The translations under genes were made by a program, and so were the position numbers. This document shows positions 15,244 through 22,458 of a stretch of 36,425 bases of DNA, piece after piece. The DNA is from SM23-73-3 sp965369445 (GTDB lineage Bacteria; Zixibacteria; MSB-5A5; SM1-73): assembly GCA_965369445.1 (NCBI GenBank), contig CBDUQU010000010.1, positions 1 to 36,425 on the forward strand, written 5' to 3'. Within the stretch, counting starts at the first letter, position 1. Each line of letters opens with the position of its first letter. A model generated the notes under the pieces. It ran no database searches, had not been told where the DNA came from, and saw only the letters and a list, made by a program, of their open reading frames with translations.

Positions 15244-15756
15244 ATGGAACTGGAATTCAGAATAGAGGAAAAGGTCCACAAACTCCACCTTGAGTTCAAG
15301 GATGGACAGTACCGAGTCAACCTGGGTGAAGAAGAATACGCAGTGGATTCCTCTCTTATCTCGGAAAACTGCCTCTCTCTTTTGGTGAACGGCAAGGCAT
15401 TCACCGTCTATTTCGCCGAAGCCGACGGGAAGAAATACTTCTCCATTGGAGGGGAACAGTTCTGCATAGAAGAAACCCAATCAGAAGTTTCGATGGCATC
15501 CGGTGGTGACGCGACTGCGGTTGACGAGGCTCCCGTGGCCGCCTCTCCAATGCCGGGCAAGGTGGTTAAGATCTTAGTCAGGGAAGGGGATGGGGTGGAG
15601 CAGGGGCAGGGGCTAGTGATCGTGGAGGCGATGAAAATGGAGAACGAGATCAAGTCGCCGGTTAAGGGAAAAGTGGAGAAGGTGAATTTCAAACCCGGTG
15701 ACTTAGTGGATGCTGCCCAGCCGATAGTAGAAATAAAGCCGGAAGAGGAAAGCTAA
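15244..15756 (+). CDS. Biotin carboxyl carrier protein with N-terminal BT-like domain
   Basis: A 170-residue carrier subunit for the carboxylase. Residues ~98-168 are the biotinyl domain, with EAMKMEN at 128-134 and Lys131 as the biotinylated residue. The SPMPGKVVKILVREGDGV entry strand and the PVKGKVEKV exit strand are present. The first ~75 residues are beta-rich (MELEFRIEEKVHKLHLEF ... FTVYFAEADGKKYFSIGG) and resemble the BT domain that joins alpha and beta subunits in methylcrotonyl/propionyl-CoA carboxylases. A short Ala/acidic linker joins the two. Together with the 13285 gene it would make one complete alpha subunit. There is no Shine-Dalgarno in the T-rich leader after the heptamer array. 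Confidence 0.87.
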   Translation: MELEFRIEEKVHKLHLEFKDGQYRVNLGEEEYAVDSSLISENCLSLLVNGKAFTVYFAEADGKKYFSIGGEQFCIEETQSEVSMASGGDATAVDEAPVAASPMPGKVVKILVREGDGVEQGQGLVIVEAMKMENEIKSPVKGKVEKVNFKPGDLVDAAQPIVEIKPEEES

Positions 15757-15872
15757 AGTCTACCTGAACTTCCACAGGATACTCCCCGCCCTAAGTTCAA
15801 GATTCATTCAGAAATCCTCAATAGCCTTACCCCAACTCGAAGGGCCTTTCCCAAAATAGTCTCGGTCTTTAG

Positions 15873-15960
15873 CGGAAGGTTTCAGCCTTCCGTTTAAGAG
15901 TGTGGAAACCTGAAGGTTTCCGCCCAGACGCCCGGACGGGCCTGTCTGGGGGCGGGCGTC
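15873..15960. repeat. Cluster of three hairpins between convergent genes
   Basis: Perfect 7-bp stems at 15873-15892 (CGGAAGG/CCTTCCG) and 15904-15921 (GGAAACC/GGTTTCC), then an 8-bp stem GACGCCCG/CGGGCGTC at 15927-15960. They lie between the biotin-carrier gene (+) and the MauE/DoxX gene (-), where a bidirectional terminator would be expected, but there are no T runs. The rest of 15757-16021 holds nothing I can identify. Confidence 0.55.
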
Positions 15961-16021
15961 CCCCCGCTACATCTGCAGTGCTGGGCACGCAAGCGGGAGT
16001 GATCAAGAGACGATCCGGCCG

Positions 16022-16510
16022 TTACTTGTGTTTGGAGTTCCTCTGGAAGAGGAGGGAGAGGGAGGCAAAATTCTTGTTGAAGAAAAAGACCATGATTCCG
16101 AGAAAGAGGAAGATGAAGTCCTTGATGAGTAGGTTTGCCCCCTCCTTCTTTCCGGCGGGGTCGGTGGAGAAGCAGCCGCAGTTTAAGTCTATGCCTCTGT
16201 AGAGATTTATCGAGATGGCGACCACGAAGACCATCAGCATCATGCAGATCAATAGGGATGCACTTTCGGTGAATATGCCCAGAATCAAAAAGAGACCGGC
16301 TATCAGCTCAACCCAGGGAAGGGTGATGGCGAAGACGTTTATCAAAAAGGGTGGCAGAATCTTGTAGTTGTAAATAATCCGGGCGAACTGCTCTGGATGC
16401 GCGATCTTGTCCAAGCTGGCGTAGATGAAGATTACGCCCAGGATCACCCGGAATATCAGCACAATCCTTTTATCTGTAATTATGCTCGCCAGAGCTTTCA
16501 GTATTTTCAT
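16022..16510 (-). CDS. MauE/DoxX-family membrane protein
   Basis: A 162-residue integral membrane protein with about four hydrophobic helices (near residues 17-35, 55-80, 83-103 and 128-148) and the DoxX/MauE-like pattern FRVILGVIFIYASLDKIAHPEQFARIIYNYKILP. A conserved-looking Cys pair, CGC at 111-113, follows helix 3 in a NLYRGIDLNCGCF context. MauE-type proteins assist disulfide formation or redox maturation of exported proteins. The ATG lies 3 bp after the rhodanese stop, so the two are translationally linked. It is the last gene of the DUF1573-rhodanese-MauE unit. Confidence 0.75.
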   Translation of the reverse strand: MKILKALASIITDKRIVLIFRVILGVIFIYASLDKIAHPEQFARIIYNYKILPPFLINVFAITLPWVELIAGLFLILGIFTESASLLICMMLMVFVVAISINLYRGIDLNCGCFSTDPAGKKEGANLLIKDFIFLFLGIMVFFFNKNFASLSLLFQRNSKHK

Positions 16511-16513
16511 ATC

Positions 16514-17032
16514 TTATTCACCGGTTTCCACGGGCAAACCTGCTTTCAGCCACTCCTGCCATCCGCCGAAGAAGACCTTTATGTCTTCATACCCCAGCTC
16601 GCGCAACTCTCTCGCGAGAAGCAGACTCTCCTCGCATTCGGTTCCGTCGCAGTAGGCTATGATCTCTTCCTCCTGGGGGAGCTGGGGTAAGACCTGCGAA
16701 GCATATTCCTCGGATTCCTCATAGGGAAGGTTGACCGCTCCTTTGATGTGCCCCGCCTTGAAGTCTTCAGGATAACGAGCATCCAGGAAGATGGTCTTCC
16801 TTGACTGAAATTTCATCATGGCGTAATCCAAGCTGATGGCGGGTGGATCAACGTCCTCCTCGTAACCGTAAGGGACCACCAGGCTGTCCGAGGTAATCTT
16901 AGGACTCCAGTTGCCTTTCAAAGCGATGCCGCCGGGCGAGACGGCATTATAAATCAGGCCCATGGCTGAGCCAATCAGGATTATAAGCGCGGTCTTAAGG
17001 AGAATGTGGGACAGGTTGAGCTGGGTGCGCAT
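16514..17032 (-). CDS. Membrane-anchored rhodanese-like domain protein
   Basis: A 172-residue protein with an N-terminal membrane helix (residues ~11-32, LLKTALIILIGSAMGLIYNAV) and one rhodanese domain from about residue 75: IFLDARYPEDFKAGHIKGAVNLPY, the active-site loop YCDGTECEES with Cys128 (and a second Cys at 133), and FFGGWQEWLKAGLPVE at the C-terminus. The domain should face the periplasm or exterior given the N-terminal anchor (inference). Rhodaneses carry sulfane sulfur. The loop is not the CRxGxR of classical sulfurtransferases, so specificity is open. It is 13 bp downstream of the DUF1573 gene. Confidence 0.82.
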   Translation of the reverse strand: MRTQLNLSHILLKTALIILIGSAMGLIYNAVSPGGIALKGNWSPKITSDSLVVPYGYEEDVDPPAISLDYAMMKFQSRKTIFLDARYPEDFKAGHIKGAVNLPYEESEEYASQVLPQLPQEEEIIAYCDGTECEESLLLARELRELGYEDIKVFFGGWQEWLKAGLPVETGE

Positions 17033-17045
17033 GGGCTTGTGAGTC

Positions 17046-17795
17046 TTATTCTTCTGCTACGACTGCTGCAATGGGGATACTGACTCTGACTATCTTGGAG
17101 CACTCGAAGTCTAGAGTTACGGACGTGTAAAGGTTACCCAAGCTTGCCCCCTCTTTCAACCTCAGGGTTATCTGGACTTTTTCGCCCGGGTCAAGGCTGT
17201 TCCCGGGCAACTCGATATCGACATACTCTCCAGGACCTTCTATCAACTCCATGGATAGCTTTTCCCCGGAGATATTTTCCAGCATTACGGTTCGAGTCGC
17301 CCCGGCGTCTTGAGAGACCGTATCAAAATCTATACCAACCGGATAGACTTTGACCAACGAATTGGCCCTTCCCAGCTTTGCCGTGAACTGCACTTCGGCA
17401 ATGGGTTTCATGGGATCGTTGGAAACCACCTGTAGCTTTCTTTTGGTACGGTCACCCGCCATCAACTTCTCAGGATCAAAGAGCACCTTCATGTCGGTGG
17501 TCTCATCGGGAGCAATTCTTTCCTTGGAGAGAGGCGTAGTGGTACAACCGCACGAGGTTCTGACCTTGCCGATGAAGAGTGTGTCTTGCCCGATGTTTTT
17601 GATCTTGTACGTATGAATTACTTTCCCGGTTTTGGGAACGTACCCGAAATCCCACATGGTCTCGGAAAAGGATATCCTGGCCCGGGATAGCTCTCCTTTC
17701 TGGGCAAGTGTCGGCAAAGTCGCAAACAGAACGCAAATGGCTACCATGCCGGTTTTCAGTAGTGAAGTCTCGCAGAAACGCGTCCGTGAAGCCAT
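17046..17795 (-). CDS. Exported DUF1573 protein
   Basis: A 249-residue protein with a signal peptide (basic start, hydrophobic LLKTGMVAICVLFATLPTLAQ) and repeated Ig-like beta domains. The first holds the DUF1573 hallmark DFGYVPKTGKVIHTYKIKNIG, then SCGCTTTP at residues 81-88; a second, weaker module follows to the C-terminus. I use the ATG at 17795 because AGGAAGG lies 9 bp upstream; the frame is open to 17852 but would add 19 residues before the signal peptide. The function of DUF1573 is unknown. Operon context with rhodanese and MauE/DoxX suggests envelope thiol/sulfur chemistry. Confidence 0.78.
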   Translation of the reverse strand: MASRTRFCETSLLKTGMVAICVLFATLPTLAQKGELSRARISFSETMWDFGYVPKTGKVIHTYKIKNIGQDTLFIGKVRTSCGCTTTPLSKERIAPDETTDMKVLFDPEKLMAGDRTKRKLQVVSNDPMKPIAEVQFTAKLGRANSLVKVYPVGIDFDTVSQDAGATRTVMLENISGEKLSMELIEGPGEYVDIELPGNSLDPGEKVQITLRLKEGASLGNLYTSVTLDFECSKIVRVSIPIAAVVAEE

Positions 17796-17991
17796 TGACC
17801 GCCGTCCTTCCTTGATATTCTTCACATTTATTACGAAGGTGAAAAAGATCAAGTTGGCGGGAAAAGGGAATGGCCGTTTTCTGCGAAAAATTATTTCAAC
17901 TATCCTGTGAAAACAGACGTACTGGGGAAACTCGCGCGACTATCACGTGGCTTAGGCGGGGAAACTAAACTGCCGGATTGCCCGTGATGCT

Positions 17992-18480
17992 TCAATTCAA
18001 TCTGAACATTTCCAACAGCTTTTTCTTTCTTAGAATGATCAATAGCAGGGGATATCCCAAAACAAAGCAAGCGCCGATTTCACCGATAGCGATGTAGACC
18101 ACGGTAAACCAGTAGGGGAGTTGAAACAAAAGATGAAGGTAAAAGCTTACGCCGAAGGAATTCACCAAAATGGGAGGAAGCGGGGCCAGAATCGGCCTTC
18201 GGGTCCTGGCGACGAGATAGGTCAAAAAGGCGGCGAACAGAGTGAGGAGGCTTCCTCCTACAACATCATAGATGCCCAGGCCACCCAGGATATTCGCCAC
18301 CAAACATCCGATGAACAGCCCGGGTATGGCGGCAGGGGTGAGGTACGGAAGGATGGTTAAGGCCTCTGATACCCGCAGCTGTATGGGTCCATAGCTTATG
18401 GGCGCCAGCATAACGGTTAGTGCCGCATACAGGGCGGCGATCACGCCGACCTGAGCGATGTATCGGGTTGAAAGGTTCAA
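17992..18480 (-). CDS. QueT-like queuosine-precursor transporter (ECF S component)
   Basis: A 162-residue membrane protein with five to six helices. The pattern IAQVGVIAALYAALTVMLAPISYGPIQLRVSEALTILPYLTPAAIPGLFIGCLVANI is typical of QueT, the S component that takes up queuosine precursors (preQ0/preQ1). No ECF energising genes are near. The only in-frame start covering the family N-terminus is a TTG at 18478-18480, which is itself part of the octamer repeat array beginning at 18474; no Shine-Dalgarno is visible. A GTG twelve codons downstream is an alternative. I see no preQ1 riboswitch fold in the leader. Confidence 0.78.
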   Translation of the reverse strand: MNLSTRYIAQVGVIAALYAALTVMLAPISYGPIQLRVSEALTILPYLTPAAIPGLFIGCLVANILGGLGIYDVVGGSLLTLFAAFLTYLVARTRRPILAPLPPILVNSFGVSFYLHLLFQLPYWFTVVYIAIGEIGACFVLGYPLLLIILRKKKLLEMFRLN

Positions 18481-18537
18481 GAGTTTAAGAGTTCAAGGGT
18501 TCAAGAGTTTAAGAGTTCAAGGGTTCAAGAGTTCAAG
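18474..18537 (-). repeat. Array of eight tandem octamers (CTTRAACY on minus strand)
   Basis: 64 bp made of eight units of form RGTTYAAG on the + strand, arranged as two perfect 24-bp repeats plus 16 bp. It lies between divergent queT-like and purD genes and overlaps the queT-like start. The rest of the 270-bp divergent region contains an inverted repeat, GTTGAC/GTCAAC at 18642-18659, and nothing else recognised. Confidence 0.85.
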
Positions 18538-18750
18538 AATCCAAAGCTCTACTGGTGGAGCCTTGCTTTAACGCTTGCATGCGATGCTCGTCAACGGCAA
18601 ATAGGCGACTGCCCACAGGAACCTGCGAATAGATACTAACCGTTGACCTCATTGTCAACAAAAAAACCTTGCCTTTCCGGGAAAACTTAGTTAACATTGA
18701 ACTGGCAACGAATTAACCGCGTAACCTTTGCTTTCGTCGGAGAGTCGGCT

Positions 18751-20037
18751 ATGAAAATCTTAGTGGTTGGCGGTGGTGGCAGAGAACATACGCTGGTATG
18801 GAAGCTTGCCTCCAGCCCGCTGGTGGACAAGGTGTTTGCCGCACCCGGAAACGCCGGAATAGCTGAGTTGGCAGAATGCGTCGACATCAGGGTGGATCAT
18901 CTGACGCGCCTGGCAGACTTTGCCCAGAGAAATTCGGTGGATCTTACCGTGGTAGGGCCGGAGGTGCCCTTAACCCTGGGGATTGTGGATGAGTTTGAGA
19001 AAAGAGGCTTGAAGATTCTCGGCCCCAACAGGTCGGCGGCTGAGATTGAGGGCAGCAAGGTATTTGCCAAGCAGTTTATGAAGAAGCATCACATCCCCAC
19101 CGCCAGCTTTAAGATATTCGACAAGCCGGAAGAGGCTTCTGATTTCATCAGATCCTCCGAGATGCCTTTAGTCATCAAGGCAGATGGGCTGGCGGCAGGC
19201 AAGGGGGCGATCATCGTCGAGGATACCCGCTCCGCGCTTTCGACCATTCAGAAGATTATGGTGGACAAGATATTTGGTGGTGCCGGGTCTCGTGTGGTCG
19301 TAGAAGATTTCCTCGAAGGGGAGGAGCTCACGGTTTTGGCTTTCACCGACGGCAAGAGCGTCTTCCCTATGCTCTTATCACAGGATCATAAGAAGATCTT
19401 TGACGGCGATCGGGGTCCCAACACCGGGGGAATGGGAGCCTACGCTCCCACCACCGTCGCCGACGACAGGATGATGAAGCGAATCTACGATGAGGTTCTG
19501 GAGCCCACGGTAGCCGGATTGGAGAGAGAGGGGCGGACCTTCAAAGGAATTCTCTACGCTGGTTTGATACTCACCGAGATGGGACCCAAGGTCATGGAGT
19601 TCAACTGCCGCTTCGGCGACCCGGAAACTCAGGTGATACTGCCTCTTTTGAAGACTGATTTAGCGGAGATATTCTCATCTATCATAGATGGAGAACTCTC
19701 GTTGCAGGACGTGGAGTGGAGTGACAATTTCGCGGTGTGCATTGTTTTGGCTTCCGCTGGCTATCCCGGAAAGTACGAGAAGGACAAGGAGATTTCCGGA
19801 CTGAGGAAAGCCAAGCAGATGGAAGACGTGTTGATCTTCCATGCAGGAACCCGAAGACAGAAGGATAGAGTCTTTACCAGCGGAGGAAGAGTGTTGGGTG
19901 TGACCGCAACGGACCAAAGCATGGATGACGCCATTCACAAAGCCTACTCTGCGGCGAAAAAGATAGAATTCGAGGGAATGCAGTATCGAAAAGACATAGG
20001 ACACCGAGCCACCGGCGCCAAGAAGAGATTCCTGTAG
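18751..20037 (+). CDS. purD: Phosphoribosylamine-glycine ligase (GARS)
   Basis: ATP-dependent joining of glycine to phosphoribosylamine, the second step of purine synthesis. Starts at the ATG at 18751, giving MKILVVGGGGREHTLVWKL, the invariant PurD N-terminus; 428 residues, normal length. ATP-grasp features are visible: GPNRSAAEIEGSKVFAKQFM, KADGLAAGKGAIIVED, DHKKIFDGDRGPNTGGMGAY and EFNCRFGDPETQ. GGAG lies ~9 bp upstream of the start. purE follows after 83 bp, so these are probably one purine unit; purK and the rest of the pathway are not in the window. Confidence 0.95.
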   Translation: MKILVVGGGGREHTLVWKLASSPLVDKVFAAPGNAGIAELAECVDIRVDHLTRLADFAQRNSVDLTVVGPEVPLTLGIVDEFEKRGLKILGPNRSAAEIEGSKVFAKQFMKKHHIPTASFKIFDKPEEASDFIRSSEMPLVIKADGLAAGKGAIIVEDTRSALSTIQKIMVDKIFGGAGSRVVVEDFLEGEELTVLAFTDGKSVFPMLLSQDHKKIFDGDRGPNTGGMGAYAPTTVADDRMMKRIYDEVLEPTVAGLEREGRTFKGILYAGLILTEMGPKVMEFNCRFGDPETQVILPLLKTDLAEIFSSIIDGELSLQDVEWSDNFAVCIVLASAGYPGKYEKDKEISGLRKAKQMEDVLIFHAGTRRQKDRVFTSGGRVLGVTATDQSMDDAIHKAYSAAKKIEFEGMQYRKDIGHRATGAKKRFL

Positions 20038-20120
20038 GAGAAAGCTGATCGCTGGTCAGGTCATGCAGCCTTCTCGACTGGATTGATCTGCAGTGGTAAT
20101 TTGAGGAAAGGAAAACCAGA

Positions 20121-20582
20121 ATGTCAGCTCCAAAAGTGTTGATATTGATGGGGAGTGCGCGAGATCAGGAGGTTATGCTGAAAGGAGCAAAGCTCCTGGA
20201 GGATTTCGATATTTCCTACCAGATGGAGGTCAGTTCTGCGCATCGCAACCCGGAAAAAACGAAGAGACTGGCACAGGAGGCAGAAAAGAAGGAGGTTAAG
20301 GTCATCATTGCCGGAGCAGGAATGGCAGCTCATCTGCCGGGCGCCATCGCTTCCCATACGACTCTTCCTGTAATAGGCGTTCCTCTCTCTGCCTCTTCGC
20401 TCTCCGGATTAGACTCACTTCTCTCCATGGTTCAGATGCCCTCCGGGATACCGGTGGCGACCATGGCCATCGGCGAGGCCGGATCCAAAAACGCTGCCAT
20501 TCTGGCTATCCAGATTCTGGCCTTATCCGACGAGAAGCTGAAGAAAAAGCTGGAGGAGTTCAGAAAGAAAGGGAGTAAGTAG
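20121..20582 (+). CDS. purE: 5-(carboxyamino)imidazole ribonucleotide mutase
   Basis: Converts N5-CAIR to CAIR in purine synthesis (class I), or carboxylates AIR directly (class II). 153 residues. Motifs are SAHRNPEKT with the catalytic His, AGAGMAAHLPGAIASHTTLPVIGVP and MPSGIPVATMAIG. The N-terminal phosphate loop reads GSARDQEVM instead of the usual GSxSD: Arg replaces the Ser before Asp. GAGGAAAGG precedes the ATG. A lysine-rich C-terminal helix ends the chain. Confidence 0.93.
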   Translation: MSAPKVLILMGSARDQEVMLKGAKLLEDFDISYQMEVSSAHRNPEKTKRLAQEAEKKEVKVIIAGAGMAAHLPGAIASHTTLPVIGVPLSASSLSGLDSLLSMVQMPSGIPVATMAIGEAGSKNAAILAIQILALSDEKLKKKLEEFRKKGSK

Positions 20583-20607
20583 CTGAGGGGTTAAATGAAG
20601 TCGCTTT

Positions 20608-20635
20608 CTTGACCCTTGAACCATGACCCTTGACC
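20608..20635 (+). repeat. Array of four degenerate heptamers
   Basis: Units CTTGACC, CTTGAAC, CATGACC, CTTGACC between purE and lemA. They are inverted relative to the octamer array at 18474-18537 (CTTRAAC on the minus strand), so the two arrays bracket purD-purE. Confidence 0.65.
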
Positions 20636-20655
20636 TGACTTTCAGAGGAGGGAAA

Positions 20656-21222
20656 ATGAGTTCAGCTTTTTTAGTTTTACTATTTCTTCTTATTGTGCTG
20701 GGCGTGCCCATTCTGATTCTGATCCTGTTGTACAATAAACTGGTGAAGTTGAGAAATCGGGCGGAGAATGCTTGGCATCAGATAGACGTGCAACTGCAGA
20801 AGAGAGCGGATTTAGTTCCCAATCTGGTGGAGACGGTCAAAGGTTATGCCGCCCACGAGAAAAACGTGCTGGAGGAGGTAACCAAAGCACGGTCCATTTA
20901 CTCGCAAGCCGGCACCATGAAGGAGAAGGCCGACGCCACCAACATGCTCACCGGCGCCCTCAAGACGCTCTTTGCCGTGGTGGAGAATTATCCCGAGCTG
21001 AAGGCCAATCAAAATTTCCTACTGCTTCAGGAGGAGCTTTCCGGAATCGAAAGCAAGATCGCCTACGCCAGGCAATTCTATAACGACGTGGTGTTGTCCT
21101 TCAACAATGCCCAGCAGGTATTCCCCTCAAACATCGTAGCCGGCTGGTTCAGATTCAAGCCCGGAGAATATTTCGAGATCGAGGAGACCAAGCGGGAAGT
21201 TCCCAAGGTGGATTTCAAGTAG
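20656..21222 (+). CDS. lemA: LemA family protein
   Basis: A 188-residue membrane-anchored protein: an N-terminal transmembrane segment (residues ~4-24, LVLLFLLIVLGVPILILILL), then the LemA helical domain NKLVKLRNRAENAWHQIDVQLQKRADLVPNLVETVKGYAAHE, and the C-terminal YNDVVLSFNNAQQVFPSNIVA ... FEIEE pattern. The start is the ATG at 20656 with AGAGGAGGG upstream. The role is unknown, but LemA genes are frequently next to an HtpX-like protease, as here (162 bp downstream), suggesting a joint envelope quality-control function. Confidence 0.92.
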   Translation: MSSAFLVLLFLLIVLGVPILILILLYNKLVKLRNRAENAWHQIDVQLQKRADLVPNLVETVKGYAAHEKNVLEEVTKARSIYSQAGTMKEKADATNMLTGALKTLFAVVENYPELKANQNFLLLQEELSGIESKIAYARQFYNDVVLSFNNAQQVFPSNIVAGWFRFKPGEYFEIEETKREVPKVDFK

Positions 21223-21384
21223 CCGATGGGGGCGGCAGTTTTGGGTCGAGAGACGAAGGATGGTAGGATAGAGTGGTCTGTGCGCTTCAGAGCAGATTGC
21301 TAAAACGCGAAACCGCCCCCCGCTTCTGGATCAATCTCTCCCGGACGTTCGAATAGAAACGAGACATAAGGCTCTTGGGCGTTT

Positions 21385-22266
21385 ATGATATATGAAGAGA
21401 TAACGGCTAACAAGAGAAGAAGCTTCCTCCTGGTGTCTCTCTTCGTGATTTTTCTTTTGCTCTTGGGATGGGTATTCGGGATGTCATACGGGGCAGGCGA
21501 AGCAGGAGTGGCGATCGCTCTGGCAGTGGCCCTGTTCGTTTCTCTTATCACATTCTTCTATGGGGATAAGATGGTTTTGGGCATCAGTCATGCCCGACCC
21601 GTGGACAGAAAGCAGAATCCATATCTGGCAAACGTGGTGGAGGGAATTGCCATCGCAGCGGGAGTTCCGGCGCCCAAAGCTTACGTCATTGACGACTCGG
21701 CCCCCAATGCCTTCGCCACCGGGAGGAATCCAGAGAATTCATCCGTTGCCGTCACCACCGGACTCTTAGAGAAACTGAACCGGCTCGAATTAGAGGGGGT
21801 AATCGCTCACGAGATGTCACACATAAAGAACTTCGACATCAGATATGCAATGTTGGTGGCCATCCTGGTGGGAACTGTCACGCTCGTCTCGGATTGGATG
21901 AGACGGAGTTTTTTCTACCGGGGCAGAAGGAAAAAAGGAAGAGCAGATGGCGGGCTGATCGTGATCATTGCTCTGGTACTGGCCATCCTTGCCCCGATAA
22001 TTGCCCAGCTGATCCGGCTGGCCATATCCAGACAGAGAGAATATCTGGCGGACGCCAGTGGAGCGCTCTTGACCAGGTATCCGGAAGGCCTGGCTTCCGC
22101 CCTGGAAAAAATCTCCAGGGACAGGGAGCCTTTAGAGGCAGCAAACAAAGCTACCGCTCATCTGTACATAGTAAATCCCCTTCTGGAGCACAGGGGAAAG
22201 CTCAATACCCTCTTTTCCACCCACCCGCCGGCAGAAGAGAGGATAAGACGGCTAAGGGCCATGTGA
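21385..22266 (+). CDS. M48-family zinc metalloprotease (HtpX-like)
   Basis: A 293-residue membrane protease. Two N-terminal helices (residues ~14-32 and ~38-58) are followed by the active site AHEMSHIKNFD (HEMSH at 142-146), two further helices around residues 155-170 and 190-212, and REYLADASGALLTRYPEGLASAL with the third zinc ligand (Glu). FSTHPPAEERIRRLRAM closes the domain. HtpX enzymes degrade misfolded inner-membrane proteins on the cytoplasmic side. No good ribosome site precedes the ATG. It lies downstream of lemA. I leave the symbol open because M48 paralogues are common. Confidence 0.88.
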   Translation: MIYEEITANKRRSFLLVSLFVIFLLLLGWVFGMSYGAGEAGVAIALAVALFVSLITFFYGDKMVLGISHARPVDRKQNPYLANVVEGIAIAAGVPAPKAYVIDDSAPNAFATGRNPENSSVAVTTGLLEKLNRLELEGVIAHEMSHIKNFDIRYAMLVAILVGTVTLVSDWMRRSFFYRGRRKKGRADGGLIVIIALVLAILAPIIAQLIRLAISRQREYLADASGALLTRYPEGLASALEKISRDREPLEAANKATAHLYIVNPLLEHRGKLNTLFSTHPPAEERIRRLRAM

Positions 22267-22367
22267 CAACTTTTGCCTAAAGAAAGAGTGGCAGAGGTAC
22301 GAAGCAAGAAGAGAGTGGTTTGTAGAGGTGCGGGATACCCACAAAGGAGCTACCGCGTGGCTTGTTT

Positions 22368-22390
22368 TGCCCAATGAATTGGGCGACTAC
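22368..22390 (+). repeat. GCCCAAT/ATTGGGC hairpin with GACTAC tail
   Basis: A perfect 7-bp stem at 22369-22384 followed by GACTAC. A second copy at 26717-26739 has stem GCCTGAT/ATCAGGC and tail AACTAC, so both sides of the stem changed together. It is a short dispersed intergenic element. Confidence 0.65.
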
Positions 22391-22458
22391 ACTGGTGCAT
22401 ATCAGAGAGGCTTTCGGAGATAGCCTTCCGGTCCTCGTAAGGAACAAGGAGGTTCAAG

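Noticed and set aside
18474..18537. Possible CRISPR or coding repeat
   Set aside because: Units are directly contiguous 8-mers without spacers, and only the last bases overlap a frame.
18481..18750. preQ1 riboswitch for the queT-like gene
   Set aside because: The leader is dominated by the octamer array; no preQ1 aptamer pattern or A-rich tail before a ribosome site found.
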